Assembly (NCBI RefSeq): GCF_002119525.1
Contig: NZ_CP017916.1
Coordinates: 1,860,001 to 1,924,000 of the forward strand
Length of the DNA stretch: 64,000 nt
Direction of reading: 5' to 3'
Origin: Vibrio syngnathi
GTDB taxonomy: Bacteria; Pseudomonadota; Gammaproteobacteria; Enterobacterales; Vibrionaceae
Shown here: positions 19,868-29,605 of the stretch, piece by piece
Layout of the letters: each line of letters opens with the position of its first letter
Numbering within the stretch: position 1 is the stretch's first letter
Translations under genes and position numbers: made by a program
Notes under the pieces: generated by a model
What the model was told of the DNA's origin: nothing
What the model saw: only the letters and a program-made list of their open reading frames with translations
The model's database searches: none

Positions 19868-21757
19868 ATGGATGCTGAGTTATTAGAGATTCAAAACTTT
19901 CTGGCACAATACCCCCCTTTCACAGAACTCCCTGAGGAGATGTTGGCGAAAGTGACCAGTAGCGTCGAAATTTCTTATTACCGCCAAGATACCCCTATCA
20001 TTCACTTTGGTGACCAGATTAATGATCTTTACATTGTTCGAAGCGGCGAAGTAGAAGTCTATCGTCGTAAAGGTGAGCTCTATAACCGACTGGATGAGGG
20101 ACACTTATTTGGCCAAATGGGGCTACTCACCAACAATAAAGTTCGCTTCCCTGTAAAGGCAACAGAAGACACCCTACTCTACTGTATCCCTGAACCTATT
20201 TTCCAAGAACTCTACGACAACTATGACTCATTCGCTGACTTTGTCGAAGTAGAAGATAATGCGCGATTGCGTCAGGCTAACTCAGACAGCAACGATGCTA
20301 ACGATCTAACCACATCAAAGGTAAAGACGCTGCTGACTAGCGAAGCGCCAATGATCGAAAAAACCCGAACCATCCAACAAGCTGCAACCATGATGGCGCA
20401 AGATAATGTGTCATCTTTGCTGATCATCGATCCCGACATTGTGGAAGATGATGAAGACGATTCGACGCCCGTCATTGGCATCATTACCGATCGTGATCTG
20501 TGTACTCGAGTTTTAGCAGAAGGGCTCGACCCATCGGATGAAGTATCAAGTGTCATGACAGCAGAGGTAATCTCGCTCGATCATAATGCCTATGTATACG
20601 AAGCCATGATGACCATGCTTCGATATAACGTCCATCACCTACCTGTGCTAAAAGATAAGAAGCCTATTGGTATTATCGAAGCGACTGATATCGTACGTTA
20701 CGAATCTCAAAACTCACTGTTGTTGGTAAGTAGTATCTTCCAACAGCAAAGCATCGAAGACCTCAAAGTGCTTTCTGAGCAAGTAAAAGACAGCTTTGTG
20801 CGCTTGGTTAACGAAGACGCCAATGCCCACATGGTGGGTACCGCAATGTCGGTAATTGGCCGTAGCTTTAAACAACGAATTATTGAACTAGCCGAAGATA
20901 AACTCGGTAAAGCGCCGATCCCTTATTGTTTCCTCGCGCTCGGCTCGATGGGGCGTGATGAGCAGCTGCTCGTTACTGACCAAGACAACGCCATTATTCT
21001 TGATGATACCTACGACGAGAAAAAGCACGGTAAGTACTTTGAAGAGCTGTCGACCTTCATTTGTGATGGCTTAGACCAATGTGGCTATGTGTACTGTACC
21101 GGTGACATCATGGCCACTAACCCAACTTGGCGTATGACACGTCGACAATGGGAAGAATGCTTCGCTGATTGGATTGATGATCCAAACCCGAAAGCACTAC
21201 TGAACGCCTCTATCTTCTTTGATTTAGATGGTGTTTATGGCCGCTTAAAATGGGCAGAACAGTTAAATAGTTTTATTGTAAGACGTGCGCGTAAGAACAA
21301 CCGTTTCTTGGCGTGTCTTGCTCGTAACGCACTCAACCGAACACCACCACTTGGCTTCTTCAAAGATTTCGTAATGGAGAAAGATGGTCGTCATAACAAC
21401 TCGATCAACCTTAAACGTCGTGGTACCGCACCACTTGCCGATCTAATTCGTGTTCACTCTTTGGCGGTCGCCTCTCGCTCGAAGAACTCGTTTGAACGTT
21501 TGGATGACATTATCGACGCAGGTATTCTGCCGAAGGGGCGAGCTCAAGACTTGAAAGATGCAATGGAGTTTATCTCCTTAGTTCGTATTCGCCACCAAGC
21601 ACACGATGTCGACAACAACATAGAACCGGATAACAACATTGAGCCAGAGAACCTATCTGACTTCGAGCGACGCAACCTAAAGGACGCATTCCAAATATTA
21701 AGTAATGCGCAGAACTTCCTTAAGTTCCGTTATCAAGCCAGCAATAAGTTTAAGTAG
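19868..21757 (+). CDS. cNMP-binding / CBS-pair / DUF294 nucleotidyltransferase protein
   Basis: Cytoplasmic multidomain signalling protein. Residues about 15-130 form a cyclic-nucleotide-binding beta roll (RSGEVEVYRR...HLFGQMGLL). Residues about 150-290 hold two CBS motifs (VIGIITDRDLCTRVLA and PIGIIEATDIVRYES). A DUF294 putative nucleotidyltransferase follows with a GSMGRDEQLLVTDQDNAIILDD motif that has the G-S and D-x-D metal residues, then a helical DUF294 C-terminal domain. The family is usually linked to carbon-metabolism signalling and often sits beside a DnaQ-like exonuclease, as here (5-bp gap). I chose ATG 19868 for its GGA eight bases upstream; an ATG at 19859 is also in frame. The substrate is unknown. 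Confidence 0.9.
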   Translation: MDAELLEIQNFLAQYPPFTELPEEMLAKVTSSVEISYYRQDTPIIHFGDQINDLYIVRSGEVEVYRRKGELYNRLDEGHLFGQMGLLTNNKVRFPVKATEDTLLYCIPEPIFQELYDNYDSFADFVEVEDNARLRQANSDSNDANDLTTSKVKTLLTSEAPMIEKTRTIQQAATMMAQDNVSSLLIIDPDIVEDDEDDSTPVIGIITDRDLCTRVLAEGLDPSDEVSSVMTAEVISLDHNAYVYEAMMTMLRYNVHHLPVLKDKKPIGIIEATDIVRYESQNSLLLVSSIFQQQSIEDLKVLSEQVKDSFVRLVNEDANAHMVGTAMSVIGRSFKQRIIELAEDKLGKAPIPYCFLALGSMGRDEQLLVTDQDNAIILDDTYDEKKHGKYFEELSTFICDGLDQCGYVYCTGDIMATNPTWRMTRRQWEECFADWIDDPNPKALLNASIFFDLDGVYGRLKWAEQLNSFIVRRARKNNRFLACLARNALNRTPPLGFFKDFVMEKDGRHNNSINLKRRGTAPLADLIRVHSLAVASRSKNSFERLDDIIDAGILPKGRAQDLKDAMEFISLVRIRHQAHDVDNNIEPDNNIEPENLSDFERRNLKDAFQILSNAQNFLKFRYQASNKFK

Positions 21758-21762
21758 GGCCT

Positions 21763-22479
21763 ATGAACAAACTATTCAGATCACCCGCGGTCGATTGGCC
21801 ATTTAAGTTTGCTCAGAAGCTGGAACGAGCGAGAGACGAGCGCTTAAAGCAATTTTATAGCCAGCCTCTTCCTTCTCCTGATACTCCAGTGTCAGAAATA
21901 AAGTTCTTGGCGGTAGACTTTGAAACAACCGGTTTAAACCCAAACAAAGATGGCATCATTACCATCGGGCTAGTTCCGTTTACGCTCAATCGAATCTACT
22001 TGCGGCAGGCTAGACACTGGACATTAAGGCCAAAACAGAAATTGGAAGAAGATTCAGTGGTCATTCATGGTATCACTCATAACGACATCATTGACGCGCC
22101 AGACTTGAGTGAAGTATTAGATGAGATTTTAGAATCAATGGCGGGGCATATCCCAGTCGTTCATTATCGCCGTATCGAGCGTGATTTCTTGGACAACGCA
22201 CTGAAAGTGAGATTAGGTGAAGGGATTGAGTTTCCAGTCCTCGATACGCTCGAGATCGAATCTCAAATCCAGAACAAACTGGCTGGCGGATTATGGAATA
22301 AGCTAAAGGGCAAGAAGCCTGCGTCAGTGAGATTAGGGCAGAGCCGCCGTCGATACCACTTACCCGACTACACGCCGCATCATGCATTAACGGATGCAAT
22401 TGCGACAGCGGAGCTTCTGCAAGCACAGATTGCGCACCATTTTAGCCCTGATATGCCGGTTAAAGATTTCTGGTTATAG
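21763..22479 (+). CDS. DnaQ-like 3'-5' exonuclease
   Basis: DEDDh-family exonuclease related to the DNA polymerase III epsilon subunit. Exo I is FLAVDFETTGLNPNKDG, Exo II lies around IPVVHYRRIERDFLDNAL, and Exo III is HHALTDAIATAEL, so all four acidic residues and the His are present. It has no other domain. It starts 5 bases after the DUF294 gene and is surely cotranscribed; homologues of the two genes are commonly paired. The nucleic-acid or nucleotide substrate is unknown. Confidence 0.92.
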   Translation: MNKLFRSPAVDWPFKFAQKLERARDERLKQFYSQPLPSPDTPVSEIKFLAVDFETTGLNPNKDGIITIGLVPFTLNRIYLRQARHWTLRPKQKLEEDSVVIHGITHNDIIDAPDLSEVLDEILESMAGHIPVVHYRRIERDFLDNALKVRLGEGIEFPVLDTLEIESQIQNKLAGGLWNKLKGKKPASVRLGQSRRRYHLPDYTPHHALTDAIATAELLQAQIAHHFSPDMPVKDFWL

Positions 22480-22528
22480 ATAAACTAGTCGCTGTTAGTT
22501 ACTGACTAATAGTGCTCACCTCAGAGCT

Positions 22529-22566
22529 AAAAACGCTCACATCATCTAGATAGTGAGCGTTTTTTG
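22529..22566. terminator. Bidirectional terminator
   Basis: Perfect stem AAAACGCTCAC / GTGAGCGTTTT around a 12-nt loop, followed by Ts, between the convergent exonuclease and MOSC genes. Confidence 0.9.
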
Positions 22567-22599
22567 CGCATGATTATCTTTTAAGCATGAATAGAAAGT

Positions 22600-23292
22600 C
22601 TACTCCGCTGTCGGACCAACTAATCGCATTTCCCAATCTTCGACTTTTCCAGTTTCAAGGCGACGCTCGATAAGTGCTCCCCAAGATTCGACTAAAGGCA
22701 GCTCCACCAATTCTTTGAGCTCTTGTTTATCCAAACAACCTGTGAACACCGCTCCCATGATTCGAGTTAACGGCCATTCTGGGTAAGGCCTTTCACATAG
22801 AAGGATCTCATCTCCAGCACCGATATCACCCTCTTCCAATACACGGAAATACCAGCCTGTTCGCAGGGTATCTTGTAGCCTTCTTGCCATATCATTTTGA
22901 TCGAATCGCACGTTCAGCTTCCAGCATGGCATACGTCCTTGCGAGACTTCCAATAATGTTGAACCAATGCGAATCTTATCTTTTAAACAAATGGAAGTTT
23001 CAGTCACACCGCTTGAACTTATATTCTCACCAAATGCGCCTGCAGATTGAAAGATTGCTTTGCCACCTAATTCTTCCTGCCAAATTAAGTAGTGCTCGCT
23101 TGGGTAGATATGAAGGGCTTTTTGAATACCGCCATGAAAACGAGGGTCAGCTTGCTCATCGTTAATAAAGCCAAGTTCAGTGGCACGCTGACGCTCAGGT
23201 AAAACCTGCTTATTAATTGCACTCTGAGCACCGTGTGCATAGGCAACGGTTTTACCAGCCAATACACTATTTACTACGCCTAACTTCTTCAT
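22600..23292 (-). CDS. MOSC-domain protein, YiiM-like
   Basis: Cytoplasmic 230-residue protein of the YiiM type. It has an N-terminal beta-barrel MOSC domain with the conserved Cys in GRMPCWKLNVRF and the ADPRFHGG(I)QKALHIYPSEHY segment, then a short 3-alpha C-terminal domain. YiiM-like enzymes bind molybdenum cofactor and reduce N-hydroxylated base analogues. The ATG at 23292 has a GAAGGA site. It is preceded by the serC terminator, so it has its own promoter. Confidence 0.9.
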   Translation of the reverse strand: MKKLGVVNSVLAGKTVAYAHGAQSAINKQVLPERQRATELGFINDEQADPRFHGGIQKALHIYPSEHYLIWQEELGGKAIFQSAGAFGENISSSGVTETSICLKDKIRIGSTLLEVSQGRMPCWKLNVRFDQNDMARRLQDTLRTGWYFRVLEEGDIGAGDEILLCERPYPEWPLTRIMGAVFTGCLDKQELKELVELPLVESWGALIERRLETGKVEDWEMRLVGPTAE

Positions 23293-23316
23293 ATCTATTC
23301 CTTCTCAGCAAGTAAA

Positions 23317-23343
23317 AAAAGAGGAGCTTTCGCTCCTCTTATT
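23317..23343 (-). terminator. Terminator of serC
   Basis: Stem AAGAGGAGC / GCTCCTCTT with a T7 run on the minus strand, between serC and the MOSC gene. Confidence 0.9.
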
Positions 23344-23359
23344 GTAAATTACGCCCTAT

Positions 23360-24454
23360 TTAAGCGTGTTTTTCTTCAAACTCTTTCATGAAGTTGACTA
23401 ATACTTGCACACCTTCCAAAGACATTGCGTTGTATAGTGATGCTCGCATCCCACCTACCGCTCTGTGGCCTTTTAGTGATTTCAGACCTGCAGCATCAGC
23501 TAGCTCTAAGAACTTGCTGTCTAGCTCGGGTTTCGCCAACTGGAAAGGTACGTTCATTCTTGAACGGTTTGCGGTGTGAACATCGTTTTTGTAGAAAGCA
23601 GAGCTATCAATTGCATTATAAAGCAACGCCGCTTTCTCTTTGTTCACCAATTCCATCGCTTCAACGCCACCTTGAGCTTTCAGCCACTTGAATACAAGAC
23701 CAGATAGGTACCAAGCGTACGTTGGCGGTGTGTTGAACATTGAGTCTTTTTCAGCAAGTACTTTGTAGTTAAGAATACTCGGCAATACGTCGTTTGCGAG
23801 TTCGAGTAGGTCATCACGTACGATAGCAATGCAGATACCAGCCGGGCCGATATTCTTTTGAGCACCCGCGTAGATAACACCGTACTGAGACACATCGATC
23901 TTACGAGACAGAATATTAGATGACATATCCGCGACGATTGGCTTATCCGTTTGAGGAAGCTCACTGATTTCAATGCCATCAATGGTCTCGTTTGGACAGA
24001 AATGTACGTACGCCGCTTCTGGGTCGATTTTCCAATCTTTAGCCGGAACAACCGCCGCTTTGCCATCAATTGACGTCTTCGCGTTAAATACATCGATTTC
24101 ACAATATTTGCTCGCTTCAGCCACGGCGCTTTCAGCCCAGTAACCCGCATCGATGTAAGTCGCTTTCGTCGCGTCACCTAGAAGGTTTAAAGGAACAGCA
24201 GCGAATTGAGCACGAGCGCCCCCCTGACAGAAAAGAACTTTGTAGTTGTCTGGGATGTTCAGAAGATCACGTAAATCCTGTTCGGACTCGTCAGCAACTT
24301 GAATAAATTCTTTGCTGCGATGGCTGATTTCCATAACGGAAGTGCCTAAACCATTCCAATCAATAAAGTCTGCTTGCGCTTGTTTCATTACCGGTTTAGG
24401 CAGTGCAGCTGGGCCAGCACTGAAGTTGAATACGTTATCTAATGTAAGTTCCAT
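23360..24454 (-). CDS. serC: Phosphoserine aminotransferase
   Basis: PLP enzyme that converts 3-phosphohydroxypyruvate and glutamate to phosphoserine in serine synthesis, and also acts in the pyridoxine pathway. It shows the family start [13 protein letters not shown], the HRSKEF motif, the PLP-lysine region [12 protein letters not shown] and the C-terminal [18 protein letters not shown] chose ATG 24454 ([11 protein letters not shown]), giving 364 aa, the usual size, with AGGAG upstream; the longer in-frame start at 24523 adds unrelated residues. It is monocistronic between two terminators. Confidence 0.97.
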   Translation of the reverse strand: MELTLDNVFNFSAGPAALPKPVMKQAQADFIDWNGLGTSVMEISHRSKEFIQVADESEQDLRDLLNIPDNYKVLFCQGGARAQFAAVPLNLLGDATKATYIDAGYWAESAVAEASKYCEIDVFNAKTSIDGKAAVVPAKDWKIDPEAAYVHFCPNETIDGIEISELPQTDKPIVADMSSNILSRKIDVSQYGVIYAGAQKNIGPAGICIAIVRDDLLELANDVLPSILNYKVLAEKDSMFNTPPTYAWYLSGLVFKWLKAQGGVEAMELVNKEKAALLYNAIDSSAFYKNDVHTANRSRMNVPFQLAKPELDSKFLELADAAGLKSLKGHRAVGGMRASLYNAMSLEGVQVLVNFMKEFEEKHA

Positions 24455-24528
24455 GGGGATAATTGCTCCTGCTAAATAATAACTATGCAAGTAATACCAT
24501 GTTTTACCCAACATAAAAACCACAAAAG

Positions 24529-24558
24529 AGGTCTTAAGACCTCTTTTGTTTTGTACCG
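24529..24558 (-). terminator. Terminator of the DUF945 gene
   Basis: A perfect 26-base palindrome (CAAAAGAGGTCTT / AAGACCTCTTTTG) with a T tract, between the DUF945 gene and serC. Confidence 0.88.
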
Positions 24559-24617
24559 TATAAAATGTTTAAGCTTAACCTGCTAAATCACCCTATCAGT
24601 ATTCAGCCTTGCTCTGT

Positions 24618-25880
24618 TTATTGAACAAAAACCGGCATAAGTAGAGCAATTAATGGAATTTCTTGTCCATTTTCGAACACTAGGTTTCCATTTTCTAGGT
24701 CAGCGCGGATTTCATAACCACTTTGTGTTTCCTTGATCATTTCCATCACCAGCAATTCATCGATACCTTCACGGATGAACGGGTACTCTTCAACAAGCTC
24801 GTTTGAGAAGCTAGAGTGAAGGTTGCCCGTTAATGCAGGTACAATCATCGAAGGATTACTGCTGATGTTCTCTGTCCCTTCCGGTACGCTCACCAACCAC
24901 TTAGATTCGAATTGCCCTTTACCTAGTTCTAACGACATGTTGTTCATCGAAAGGTCGAAGCCTTTGGCAAACAGGATATCGATAAATGGAATGATCTCTG
25001 CAACGTCTTCTTGCGTCATCACTGGATTAGATTGGTAAATCTCGAAGATTTTCTCAAACGACTCGCTATCCAATTTCGACATTTCAAAATCGACGTTTAG
25101 GTTGTTCAACTGGCCTTCACTGGTCTCAATGTTTGCGACATCCAGCTTAAGGTTGCTGCGCAGACGCTTAGTGGCTTCATCTAGATGCGATTCAAAATCG
25201 TACTTAGAATCTTCAATGGTCATGAAAGGCTGCGTTGAAGAGTCTGAAACCAAGAAGCTATCGATAGTAAAGTTCTGTGTGCCTAGCCAGTAACCTTTCG
25301 CTTGTTGGCCTGAACCCACACCTTTTAGGTTTGACAGTGTTACCTCTTCACCGGTTTCAAAGTCAATTTGAACCGAAGGGATAGAAAGCTCGTAATCAAC
25401 TTGCCCTAAAACAGTCGCGTGGCCAGAAAGATTCGATTTCGTGATAGATACCGAAGTACCATTCTCATCAGAACCTTGATGATTGAACTGGCTTAACTCA
25501 AAATTAAAGTCAGTGTTGCCGTTTAGCTCTGTGCTAGTTGTCAGAGTTAGAGGCAAAATATCGGTATTATCAAACGTCGACAGCGCGTTTAAGCTCACTA
25601 AGCCATGGCTAACCGCACTGTTAATGACAAACTCACTCGGCAGCCCATCAATCGCGAGTTGTTCTTTCAGGTTGTCATCGGTCACAGTTAGGCGAGTAGT
25701 TACGTTAGAAGACAGGTAACCTCTATCGTACTCCACGATCTCAGCTTGAATGCTTGAATTGTTAAGCTTTGCAACGCCATCGGTAATGGCATTTTGTCCA
25801 ATTTGTCCAACCGCTAGCGGCCAACAAAGTGCCAATGAGATTGCTCCGCCGATTGCGCCAATTTTTCTTAACTGTTCCAT
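24618..25880 (-). CDS. DUF945 family exported protein, YdgA-like
   Basis: A 420-residue protein with an N-terminal hydrophobic helix (residues about 8-25, IGAIGGAISLALCWPLAVG) that acts as signal or anchor. A beta-rich periplasmic domain of the DUF945 (YdgA/YihF) family follows, with typical repeats of LNGNTDFNFELSQ and SGHATVLGQVDYELSIPS. The family's function is unknown; some relatives affect motility. It is a single gene in the same direction as serC but separated by a terminator. Confidence 0.85.
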   Translation of the reverse strand: MEQLRKIGAIGGAISLALCWPLAVGQIGQNAITDGVAKLNNSSIQAEIVEYDRGYLSSNVTTRLTVTDDNLKEQLAIDGLPSEFVINSAVSHGLVSLNALSTFDNTDILPLTLTTSTELNGNTDFNFELSQFNHQGSDENGTSVSITKSNLSGHATVLGQVDYELSIPSVQIDFETGEEVTLSNLKGVGSGQQAKGYWLGTQNFTIDSFLVSDSSTQPFMTIEDSKYDFESHLDEATKRLRSNLKLDVANIETSEGQLNNLNVDFEMSKLDSESFEKIFEIYQSNPVMTQEDVAEIIPFIDILFAKGFDLSMNNMSLELGKGQFESKWLVSVPEGTENISSNPSMIVPALTGNLHSSFSNELVEEYPFIREGIDELLVMEMIKETQSGYEIRADLENGNLVFENGQEIPLIALLMPVFVQ

Positions 25881-26063
25881 GAGTTCTCTTTCTACACGTG
25901 TCTGTTTTTTTTAGTCTAACCCATCAGTAGCAAACAAGAAACATTGAGTTAAATCAGCCTATTGCTCGATACTTAGATTGCCTCAATAAATTAACGGCTA
26001 GCTCTCATCCTTATTCAGCGGTTCTTGCTAGGCTAGAAGCGTCGCTACTATTAAGGTTGAGCT

Positions 26064-28007
26064 GTGAATCAATACGCTGTTATCTGTTTGGACAATAATC
26101 CGGTTAGCATTGAAAGAATACGCACGGAGCTCGCTCCGCTAGCTTCTGTATTCGATATTTATACTGCCGAGAACATAGAAGACGCACATCACGCATTAGA
26201 AGATATCCATGATCACCACCAAACCGTTGCCTTGGTGATCACGCATCATCATTCTAAATTTAATGGTGTGCAATTTCTTATTGAACTTGAGCAGCTGCCC
26301 CATAGTAATACCGCAAGAACGATATTAGTCAGCGCATCGTCAGACATTCAATCCATTTTAACCGCTGTGAATGAAGGTCGACTCAATCACTGCCTAACCA
26401 AACCGGTTCAAGATCAGGTTCTATTCAAATCAGCGCAAAAAGAGCTGACTTCTTTTGTTATCCAATACGACTCCGAAAACCTGTTATCTTACAGCGATGC
26501 GTTGGACCAACAGCGCTTACTCAGAGCACACATTGAACAAAAAATTCACTCTTTTCAATCAGGCTTCATTCACGACTACCACCAGCTTTCTGATAATGCC
26601 CTGGCTGAACGTGTCGTCAGTGGTTTACAAGATGTCTTCTCAAAAGATGACAAAACCAAGGCCCTTCGTGATTACTCCCCCGAACATCTGCTCACCGTAG
26701 AAGGTGAAGACAATCGCTTTTTGTGGCTGATCATTGAGGGTGAAGCGGCACTCTACAAAAAAGATGAGCTAGGACAGCAACGAGAAGTAGTACGTCACTC
26801 AAAAGGTAACATTGTTGGCGGGATGTCATTTGTAACTGGTGAGCCTTCGTTTTCTACTGCAATTACCCTAACCCAGACCCAAGTTATAAAGCTGGATAAA
26901 GATAGCTTTGCTCAGGTTATGCATTCAAACAATACCCTGTTACCCCTATTCACCAATCTACTGCTCCGGCACTTTAACCGACGCTTACAAAGAAGCATCA
27001 CCAATAAGATCAAGCTGCAGCAAACGCTCGAATCACTGGAATCTGCCCACCAGCAATTGATTGAGAAAGAGAAGATGGCGATGCTCGGCCAACTCGTGGC
27101 AGGGGTCGCTCATGAGTTAAATAACCCGATTGCAGCCATACTGAGAAGTATTGAAACCTTGTCTGAACATCTCGACCAAATACTCGAAAATTCGTCACTC
27201 CCAGAGTCGAATAAAGGGACGGACGTATTAACACATTCAAAATTGGCGAAGCCGCTTTCAACGGCTCAAGAAAGACAGCTCGTAAAGCACCTCACCTCTA
27301 CTATCGATGATCGTGCGCTAGCCAAAAAAGCCGTGAGACTGAACCTAAGCCAAGACTCTGCGGTTTTAGACACCTTAAAAGACTCCCCTGTCGCAGGCAA
27401 AGAGCTGCTTAATGACTTAGAGCATTATCACTATGTTGGAAACTCCATCCGCTCAATTCAAGTTTGCAGTAAACGTATTGCCGATATGGTCAAAAGCCTA
27501 AAAAGCTATGCCCGAGAAGATGAAGAGGTTCGCCACTACGCGGATGTTCACGAAGGGCTTGAAGATACCTTGGTGATCTTTGAAAACAGACTCAAACATC
27601 ACCAACTCGAAAAGCATTACGACACCGAATTACCACCTTTATTGTGTCAGTCACTGTCGCTGCAACAAGTGTGGACGAACCTTATCTCCAATGCGCTAGA
27701 TGCCCTTTCTGAACGAGGAAAGGTGGCGATCACCACCTCGCAACAGAAACAAGGCGACGACACGTTTCTTGTGGTGCAAATTTCCGATACTGGACACGGC
27801 ATTGCTAAGGAAGATCTCAATACTATTTTCAATCCGAATTTCACGACCAAAAAAGAAGGCAACTTTGGTTTAGGGATTGGGCTATCCATTTCTCAACAAA
27901 TCGTTTCGGCTCATCAAGGATTTATTTTGGTGGAGTCTGAGGTAGGCAGCCATACACACATGCAAGTGTGGCTTCCATTCAAACAAGAAGGAGCACCTCA
28001 TGAATAA
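26064..28007 (+). CDS. Hybrid sensor histidine kinase with degenerate receiver and cNMP-binding domain
   Basis: Cytoplasmic kinase with no membrane helix. Residues about 1-125 form a receiver-like domain in which the phospho-acceptor Asp is replaced by His61 (VITHHHSK) and the acidic pair is reduced to D10-N11, so it is probably a pseudo-receiver. Residues about 190-310 form a cyclic-nucleotide-binding fold (LIIEGEAALYKKDE...VGGMSFVTGEPSF). A HisKA helix carries His350 (GVAHELNNPIAA), and a C-terminal HATPase has N and G boxes (NALDALSERG, DTGHGIAKEDL, GLGIGLSIS). A GTG start is used. Its 3' end overlaps the response regulator by 8 bases, marking a cognate pair. Confidence 0.93.
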   Translation: MNQYAVICLDNNPVSIERIRTELAPLASVFDIYTAENIEDAHHALEDIHDHHQTVALVITHHHSKFNGVQFLIELEQLPHSNTARTILVSASSDIQSILTAVNEGRLNHCLTKPVQDQVLFKSAQKELTSFVIQYDSENLLSYSDALDQQRLLRAHIEQKIHSFQSGFIHDYHQLSDNALAERVVSGLQDVFSKDDKTKALRDYSPEHLLTVEGEDNRFLWLIIEGEAALYKKDELGQQREVVRHSKGNIVGGMSFVTGEPSFSTAITLTQTQVIKLDKDSFAQVMHSNNTLLPLFTNLLLRHFNRRLQRSITNKIKLQQTLESLESAHQQLIEKEKMAMLGQLVAGVAHELNNPIAAILRSIETLSEHLDQILENSSLPESNKGTDVLTHSKLAKPLSTAQERQLVKHLTSTIDDRALAKKAVRLNLSQDSAVLDTLKDSPVAGKELLNDLEHYHYVGNSIRSIQVCSKRIADMVKSLKSYAREDEEVRHYADVHEGLEDTLVIFENRLKHHQLEKHYDTELPPLLCQSLSLQQVWTNLISNALDALSERGKVAITTSQQKQGDDTFLVVQISDTGHGIAKEDLNTIFNPNFTTKKEGNFGLGIGLSISQQIVSAHQGFILVESEVGSHTHMQVWLPFKQEGAPHE

Positions 28008-28497
28008 GTACCTAATTTTATGTGTCGATGATGAGCCAGAGGTTCTCAACAGTGTCCTTCAAGATTTAGCACCATTTGAAGACCACTTTATTGTTGAAGG
28101 AGCCGAGTCGGTCGATGAAGCCAAGCAAGTTATTAAAGAAATGGGACAGGAAGGTATCAAGCTCGCCTTAATCTTGTGTGACCACATCATGCCTGACAAA
28201 ACGGGCATCGATTTTCTTATCGAACTTAACCAGCACGATTCTACAAAGCCAACACGCAAGCTGCTGCTCACCGGGCAAGCCGGGCTTGAAGATACAGTCA
28301 CAGCAATTAATAACGCGGCGCTTGATTTTTATATTTCAAAACCTTGGCAAGGCGATCAACTTAGAGACACGATTACTCAACAACTGACAGACTATGTCAT
28401 TGCTAACGACAAGCAGTTACTAAACTGGACTTCCATCTTAGATACCGAGCGCATACTGACGTCAATGGCAAGCAAGCGAACAAGTTTCGGCGAATAG
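28000..28497 (+). CDS. Response regulator, receiver domain
   Basis: A 165-residue protein with one intact receiver domain: acidic pair D10-D11, phospho-acceptor D61 (LCDHIMPDKTG), Thr in LLLTGQAG and Lys in ISKPW. About 40 residues follow without an output domain. It overlaps the kinase gene by 8 bases and its receiver is clearly paralogous to the kinase's N-terminal one (same MNxYxxxCxD start, DFLIEL/QFLIEL helix). It may act by protein contact. No terminator was recognised downstream. Confidence 0.92.
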   Translation: MNKYLILCVDDEPEVLNSVLQDLAPFEDHFIVEGAESVDEAKQVIKEMGQEGIKLALILCDHIMPDKTGIDFLIELNQHDSTKPTRKLLLTGQAGLEDTVTAINNAALDFYISKPWQGDQLRDTITQQLTDYVIANDKQLLNWTSILDTERILTSMASKRTSFGE

Positions 28498-28924
28498 CAG
28501 TTAATACTTGTCGGTAGATAACAGCGAACACTATTGGTACATCACTGTTACCGGCCAATAAAGACGAACCTTGCTGGTGAAGAGTGGTTAGCACGTAGAA
28601 GGTGGCGGAAAACGAGTTGCTGCTCAATAATCGCGATTTCCTACCTAAGATGTGAAGTCATTTGCGTACAGCGCGTAAATTAAGTGTGTCTAATCGTTAT
28701 CAATAACGAGTGAATGGATAATAAATTTTGCCAAATAGCCTTAAAACATGAGATCTCTGTAACAGAGCAGTACTTTACTTGCGTATTTTTTGACTAAATG
28801 ACAAATGAACAGCATTTTTATGGGTTATTTTTCCGTGAGTTAGATTAAACTGTCTCAATGTTTATGGTTTGCCTGTTTTTTATCAAACCAAAGGGATCAA
28901 CACTAATAAAGGTTTACGATCGTT
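28498..28924. other. Intergenic region upstream of an outer-membrane protein gene
   Basis: About 430 bases with no credible gene. The last 60 bases contain a 7-bp inverted repeat TGGTTTG (28865-28871) / CAAACCA (28884-28890), which would fold in the leader of the gene at 28925. Nothing else was identified. Confidence 0.5.
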
Positions 28925-29479
28925 ATGCGCAAAATTTTACTTACTACCGCTATGCTATTGGCTTCTAGCCAAGCACTAGCTGTCGATGGACAACCAAATG
29001 AACAAGCACAAGTAATGAGCAACTTTAGCTACGATTACTTTGACGCACGTATCGGTGCGAGCCCAATTACATTTGGTGGTGCGTTCAGTAAGTCAATCCA
29101 CCCGAATGCTCACGCAGTAGCGCGTATCGATTCAGAATTTGAAGGCGATTACGACTCTGCTGTCGGTCTTGGTTTCCACGCTCCAATCAACAACTGGGCA
29201 GATCTAACGGGTGAAATGCTAGCTCGTATAGTTCAACCATCAGCCAAAAGCTCTCCTGATGTTGGTATGGAATTCAACGTTGGTGTTCGTCAATGGCTTG
29301 GCCCACAACTAGAAGTTGGCGGCAAAGGCGGTTACGTTTCTATCGATGATAAAGATGATTGGATTGGTTCTGCTTACGTTCGTTTCCACTCTACAGAACT
29401 ATTCTCTCTAGGTGCAGAAGTTCGTATCAATGATTTCTACGGTGATCAGTTAATGTTCACGACTCGTTTCAAGCTTTAA
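28925..29479 (+). CDS. Hypothetical outer-membrane beta-barrel protein
   Basis: A 184-residue secreted protein with signal peptide MRKILLTTAMLLASSQALA (cut before VDGQ). The mature part has alternating strands (FSYDYFDARIGASPITFGGAFSKS...) and a terminal aromatic residue pattern MFTTRFKL, suggesting a small outer-membrane barrel. AAAGG lies upstream of the start. It is followed by a terminator shared with convergent tfoX. Ligand and family unknown. Confidence 0.82.
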   Translation: MRKILLTTAMLLASSQALAVDGQPNEQAQVMSNFSYDYFDARIGASPITFGGAFSKSIHPNAHAVARIDSEFEGDYDSAVGLGFHAPINNWADLTGEMLARIVQPSAKSSPDVGMEFNVGVRQWLGPQLEVGGKGGYVSIDDKDDWIGSAYVRFHSTELFSLGAEVRINDFYGDQLMFTTRFKL

Positions 29480-29535
29480 GTAAAACGAGAAAGCTCTTAA
29501 TAAGGGCTTAGCCTTTAAAACGGGCTAGATAGAAA

Positions 29536-29567
29536 CAAAAAAACCGAGGAAATCCCTCGGTTTTTAT
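29536..29567. terminator. Bidirectional terminator between the OMP gene and tfoX
   Basis: Stem AAAACCGAGG / CCTCGGTTTT with an A run before and T run after, suitable for both convergent genes. Confidence 0.9.
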
Positions 29568-29605
29568 ATATAAACAGTAATCTTATGCATATACAGGCGA
29601 TATCT

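Noticed and set aside
23680..24177. A 165-codon minus-strand frame within serC
   Set aside because: It is a different reading frame of a highly conserved gene on the same strand, with Arg/Ser-rich composition typical of a shadow.
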